A stretch of DNA of 64,000 bases from Artemia franciscana. Its lineage: Eukaryota; Arthropoda; Branchiopoda; Anostraca; Artemiidae. The position numbers were made by a program, and so were the translations under genes. Positions 61,691 through 64,000 of this stretch are shown piece after piece; position 1 is the first letter of the stretch, and every line of letters begins with the position of its first letter. The stretch covers positions 32,460,227 to 32,524,226 of the forward strand of contig NC_088873.1 in assembly GCF_032884065.1 (NCBI RefSeq), read 5' to 3'. The notes below the pieces were generated by a model, which saw only the letters and a program-made list of their open reading frames with translations, ran no database searches and was not told where the DNA came from.

Positions 61691-62306
61691 TTGGTTTACG
61701 CCTGTCGTGTACTTTCGTAAGTGGATTCTTCTAATTATAAGGAGGAATTCTTCTTCTAATCTATCCCATTTAGTCCTACTCCAAGAAATGGATTTAACTC
61801 AAGCTACGAGTAACAGTAAGCTCTGATTACCCACCACAAAGTACTCATCAATCTAAAAAGCCGTAATTACTAGCATGGGAAAAAGAGTAGCATTTATTAA
61901 AGTAAACCTTACAAAAAATTAGATAAAGATCAACCCAACAATCAATCTTTCATCAATCTACTGAATACACATCAAACTCATCCCTAAGCAACAAATCCAA
62001 TTATTGTGTAACCGAATTCGCAGGAGAGAAAAAAGATCGATACATTAATGTCAACATAATTACATATATAAAAAAAAGCTGTTTTTAGAAGCCTCAAGAG
62101 GTTATTATTACATGAGACTAAACAATTAAAATCCAGACAAACAATGTTACACCCCGTCATTTCAGTAGCACTGCATGATTATGCGGCTAATATTATTAAT
62201 CGCACATTTTCGTTTTGTATTTTTATCTCTTTTTTTTGTACTGAATCGTGGCATCACCAATTGATTGAAGATAAGCTGCTAGTCTCAGATATCACATTAT
62301 AAAAAC

Positions 62307-62566
62307 TAGTTGAATGATCAAAAAATTAAGCAAAGAAAAAACGGGTTTAATTTCGACAAAGCAGTGAACAAAAATAAAATATAAAAACTACACTTAATTT
62401 TTTTCTTCTGAACTTTTTGTTTTATTTTATTTTTTTAGTTAAAGTATCGTTTTTATATTTTATTTTTGTTCACTACTTTGTCGAAATTAAACCCGTTTTT
62501 TCTTTGCTTAATTTTTCGTAAATGGAAAAGCAGTGTGGTCTAAGAAATTATTTAGTTGAATGATCA
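62307..62566. mobile_element. Fold-back element: 68-bp arms, 14-bp flanking direct repeat
   Basis: Arms at 62321-62388 and 62449-62516 are reverse complements with a single mismatch in 68 bp (for example AACGGGTTTAATTTCGAC in both) and a 60-nt spacer. The direct repeat TAGTTGAATGATCA lies at 62307-62320, immediately left of the left arm, and at 62553-62566, 36 bp after the right arm. This could be a recent fold-back or MITE-like insertion with a long target duplication, or an inverted duplication created during repair. Confidence 0.7.
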
Positions 62567-62815
62567 GCTGACAATACAACAAACGAGAATTCTTCCAGAG
62601 ACAAAATTACTCCATAGGGTAAAAAACAGCCAATGATCAACAAAGTACCCGCAGCAAAGGTGGAATAAACCTCTAAGCAGTAACGCTCAGAGAGAATTAT
62701 GTCCTAAGAACATACTTGATATGCATGATGTTTGACAGTATGAAGCAATTTGACAATTGTTTGAACATAGTATGAAGAAAAAAATAACTGAAAAACCAAA
62801 TGGAGGTAATTTTCA

Positions 62816-63160
62816 GCCAGTGTAAATCTTTTTTAACTGGCTGAAAATCATCCTGGATTGGATTTTTAGTTATTTTTATTATTTCTCTTCTTGTTTTTCG
62901 TTGTTTTTTTTTGTTGGAGGTACAGAGGGACGAGTTCTTGGCCCGTACCCACAAAATCTCGACTTTTAAAGTTTAGCTTATCATTTTCGCCAGTGAAATC
63001 TTTTTTTAACTAGCCAAAAATCATCCTCGTTTGGTTTCTTAGTAGTTTTATTATTTGCCTTCATATTTTTAGTCTTTGTTGTTGTTTTTTTATGTACAGA
63101 GGGACAAGTCCTTGGCCCGTACCCCCAAAATGTCGATTTTTAAGGTTTACCCCACATTTT
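62816..63160. repeat. Tandem duplication, period 173 bp
   Basis: GCCAGTG(T)AAATCTTTTTT, AACT(G/A)GC, AAAATCATCCT, TACAGAGGGAC(G/A)AGT and CTTGGCCCGTACCC occur in order in both units (62816-62988 and 62989-63160). The copies differ by substitutions and small indels. Confidence 0.85.
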
Positions 63161-64000
63161 GCATAAAATTTGTCGGTTGCCTGCATTTTCAAATTCATCC
63201 CCCCCCTCCCCCGTCGAACATTATAAACTGAAAGTCGTTGTTGTAAAAAGATTCAAAAAGAAACTGAGGAAAGTTGTATTAAGCCCGTACATAGCCTATA
63301 GTGGGGTGAAACATAAAGGTTCAGAAAATACAGGAAAATAACCAAATTATGCAGGAAATATAAGATATTATAGCTCAATTGCGAAAATCCTGACGTTTCG
63401 GACAAAATTTCTCCTTCTTTTCCCCTCCATTTGTGTACTTACATATACTTATATAAATATTCAGCGCAATAAAAAAGGGTGCTTTTTACATGAATGAAGT
63501 GACTTTTACCAGGTACATAACAAACTATCAAAACCCACGCTTAAACAATGGTACATCCCACCTGTTTCGGAGATTCAATCAATTCGAGATTATTCAAATT
63601 ATAGGTGATTCGTTTAGGTGGGATCCCATCACAAGTGACAAGACATGCTTCATAATCGGGTCTCCCACTAGGACAAGGATATGTTTTCCAGTGATTGGTT
63701 TGACCTTGTATTGTATACACAATCAGTTCGAAGACGGATAAGCAACGATACATGATTAGTTCAAACCCTTAAAACGGATCTTGAGACAAGAATTCTTGAC
63801 CTATAACATCAGCAGAATTCGCCTCTAGCTAGTACAAACTCTTTTAAGATATTTAAGATGTCTCCTTAAAGAAAGCTCTGAGATACGGCACCACAAGAGA
63901 AAGCTATATTCTATGAACTGACACCATTCCACTTTCACTAAACCATGCCAATAGCCTTAATCGCTTGAAAACCAGTAAATGATCTCCCTAACCGCCTTAG

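Larger units (their letters stand above)
60829..64000 (-). other. fzr: fzr upstream intron, continuing past the window
   Basis: I looked on the minus strand for the C-box (DRFIPxR) and the YSxLLxNELLG segment and did not find them, so the 5' exons are outside. Contents: a diverged direct repeat (about 61180-61400 and 61530-61690), a 68-bp fold-back (62321-62516) and a 173-bp tandem duplication (62816-63160). The minus-strand frame at 63541-63753 has several Cys but no family I recognise. Confidence 0.75.

Noticed and set aside
63541..63753. Minus-strand frame with several Cys, considered as an upstream fzr exon or a small secreted protein
   Set aside because: It matches no part of the Cdh1 N-terminus, has no splice sites that fit and no signal peptide.

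Overview
This is animal nuclear DNA, A+T-rich and mostly non-coding. The genes are split by long introns with GT-AG type boundaries. Long (AT)n tracts, homopolymer runs and many copies of short non-autonomous transposons are scattered through it. The one gene that is certain is the APC/C activator Cdh1/Fizzy-related (fzr). Its protein reads closest to the insect and vertebrate versions I know, so the source is a metazoan, most likely an arthropod. A crustacean with a repeat-swollen genome would fit, but nothing in the sequence fixes the species.

Layout. Positions 1-3682 are intron sequence ahead of the last coding exon (3683-3880, + strand) of a DEAD-box RNA helicase whose tail resembles DDX43/DDX53 and ends in an RGG/glycine-rich stretch. 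Positions 3881-16888 are intergenic sequence or 3' flank. They hold a decayed pogo/Tigger-like DNA transposon of about 2.5 kb (10352-12877), an inverted pair of tRNA-derived SINEs (14284-14690 and about 15690-15915) and several MITEs. From 16889 to 60828, on the minus strand, lie seven consecutive internal coding exons of fzr. They are 129, 189, 98, 127, 133, 164 and 198 nt, together exactly 346 codons, with all phases compatible. They cover the segment just ahead of the propeller and nearly all of the WD40 propeller. The first exons (C-box, KEN-type N-terminus) lie beyond 64000. The last exon, which should encode the C-terminal Ile-Arg tail, was not found. Introns range from 1.1 to 14.3 kb, and one uses a GC donor.

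The introns are the repeat-rich part. I could define: (a) a hAT-like MITE family with CAAGGCCGTATCC/CAGGGCCGTATCC ends and 8-bp target duplications, about 12 copies; (b) several other short elements with CA(G/C)-type ends and G/C homopolymer runs, two of them with perfect 8-bp duplications; (c) a family with GGTACTT ends, one copy with a perfect 8-bp duplication; (d) a 272-bp PIF/Harbinger-like MITE with a TTA duplication; (e) an inverted pair of Penelope-like, hammerhead-like motifs; (f) a nearly perfect 68-bp fold-back; (g) at least seven local tandem duplications with periods of roughly 100-350 bp. No CRISPR array, rRNA, complete tRNA gene or bacterial-type operon is present. Most open reading frames over 60 codons here are chance frames in repeats.
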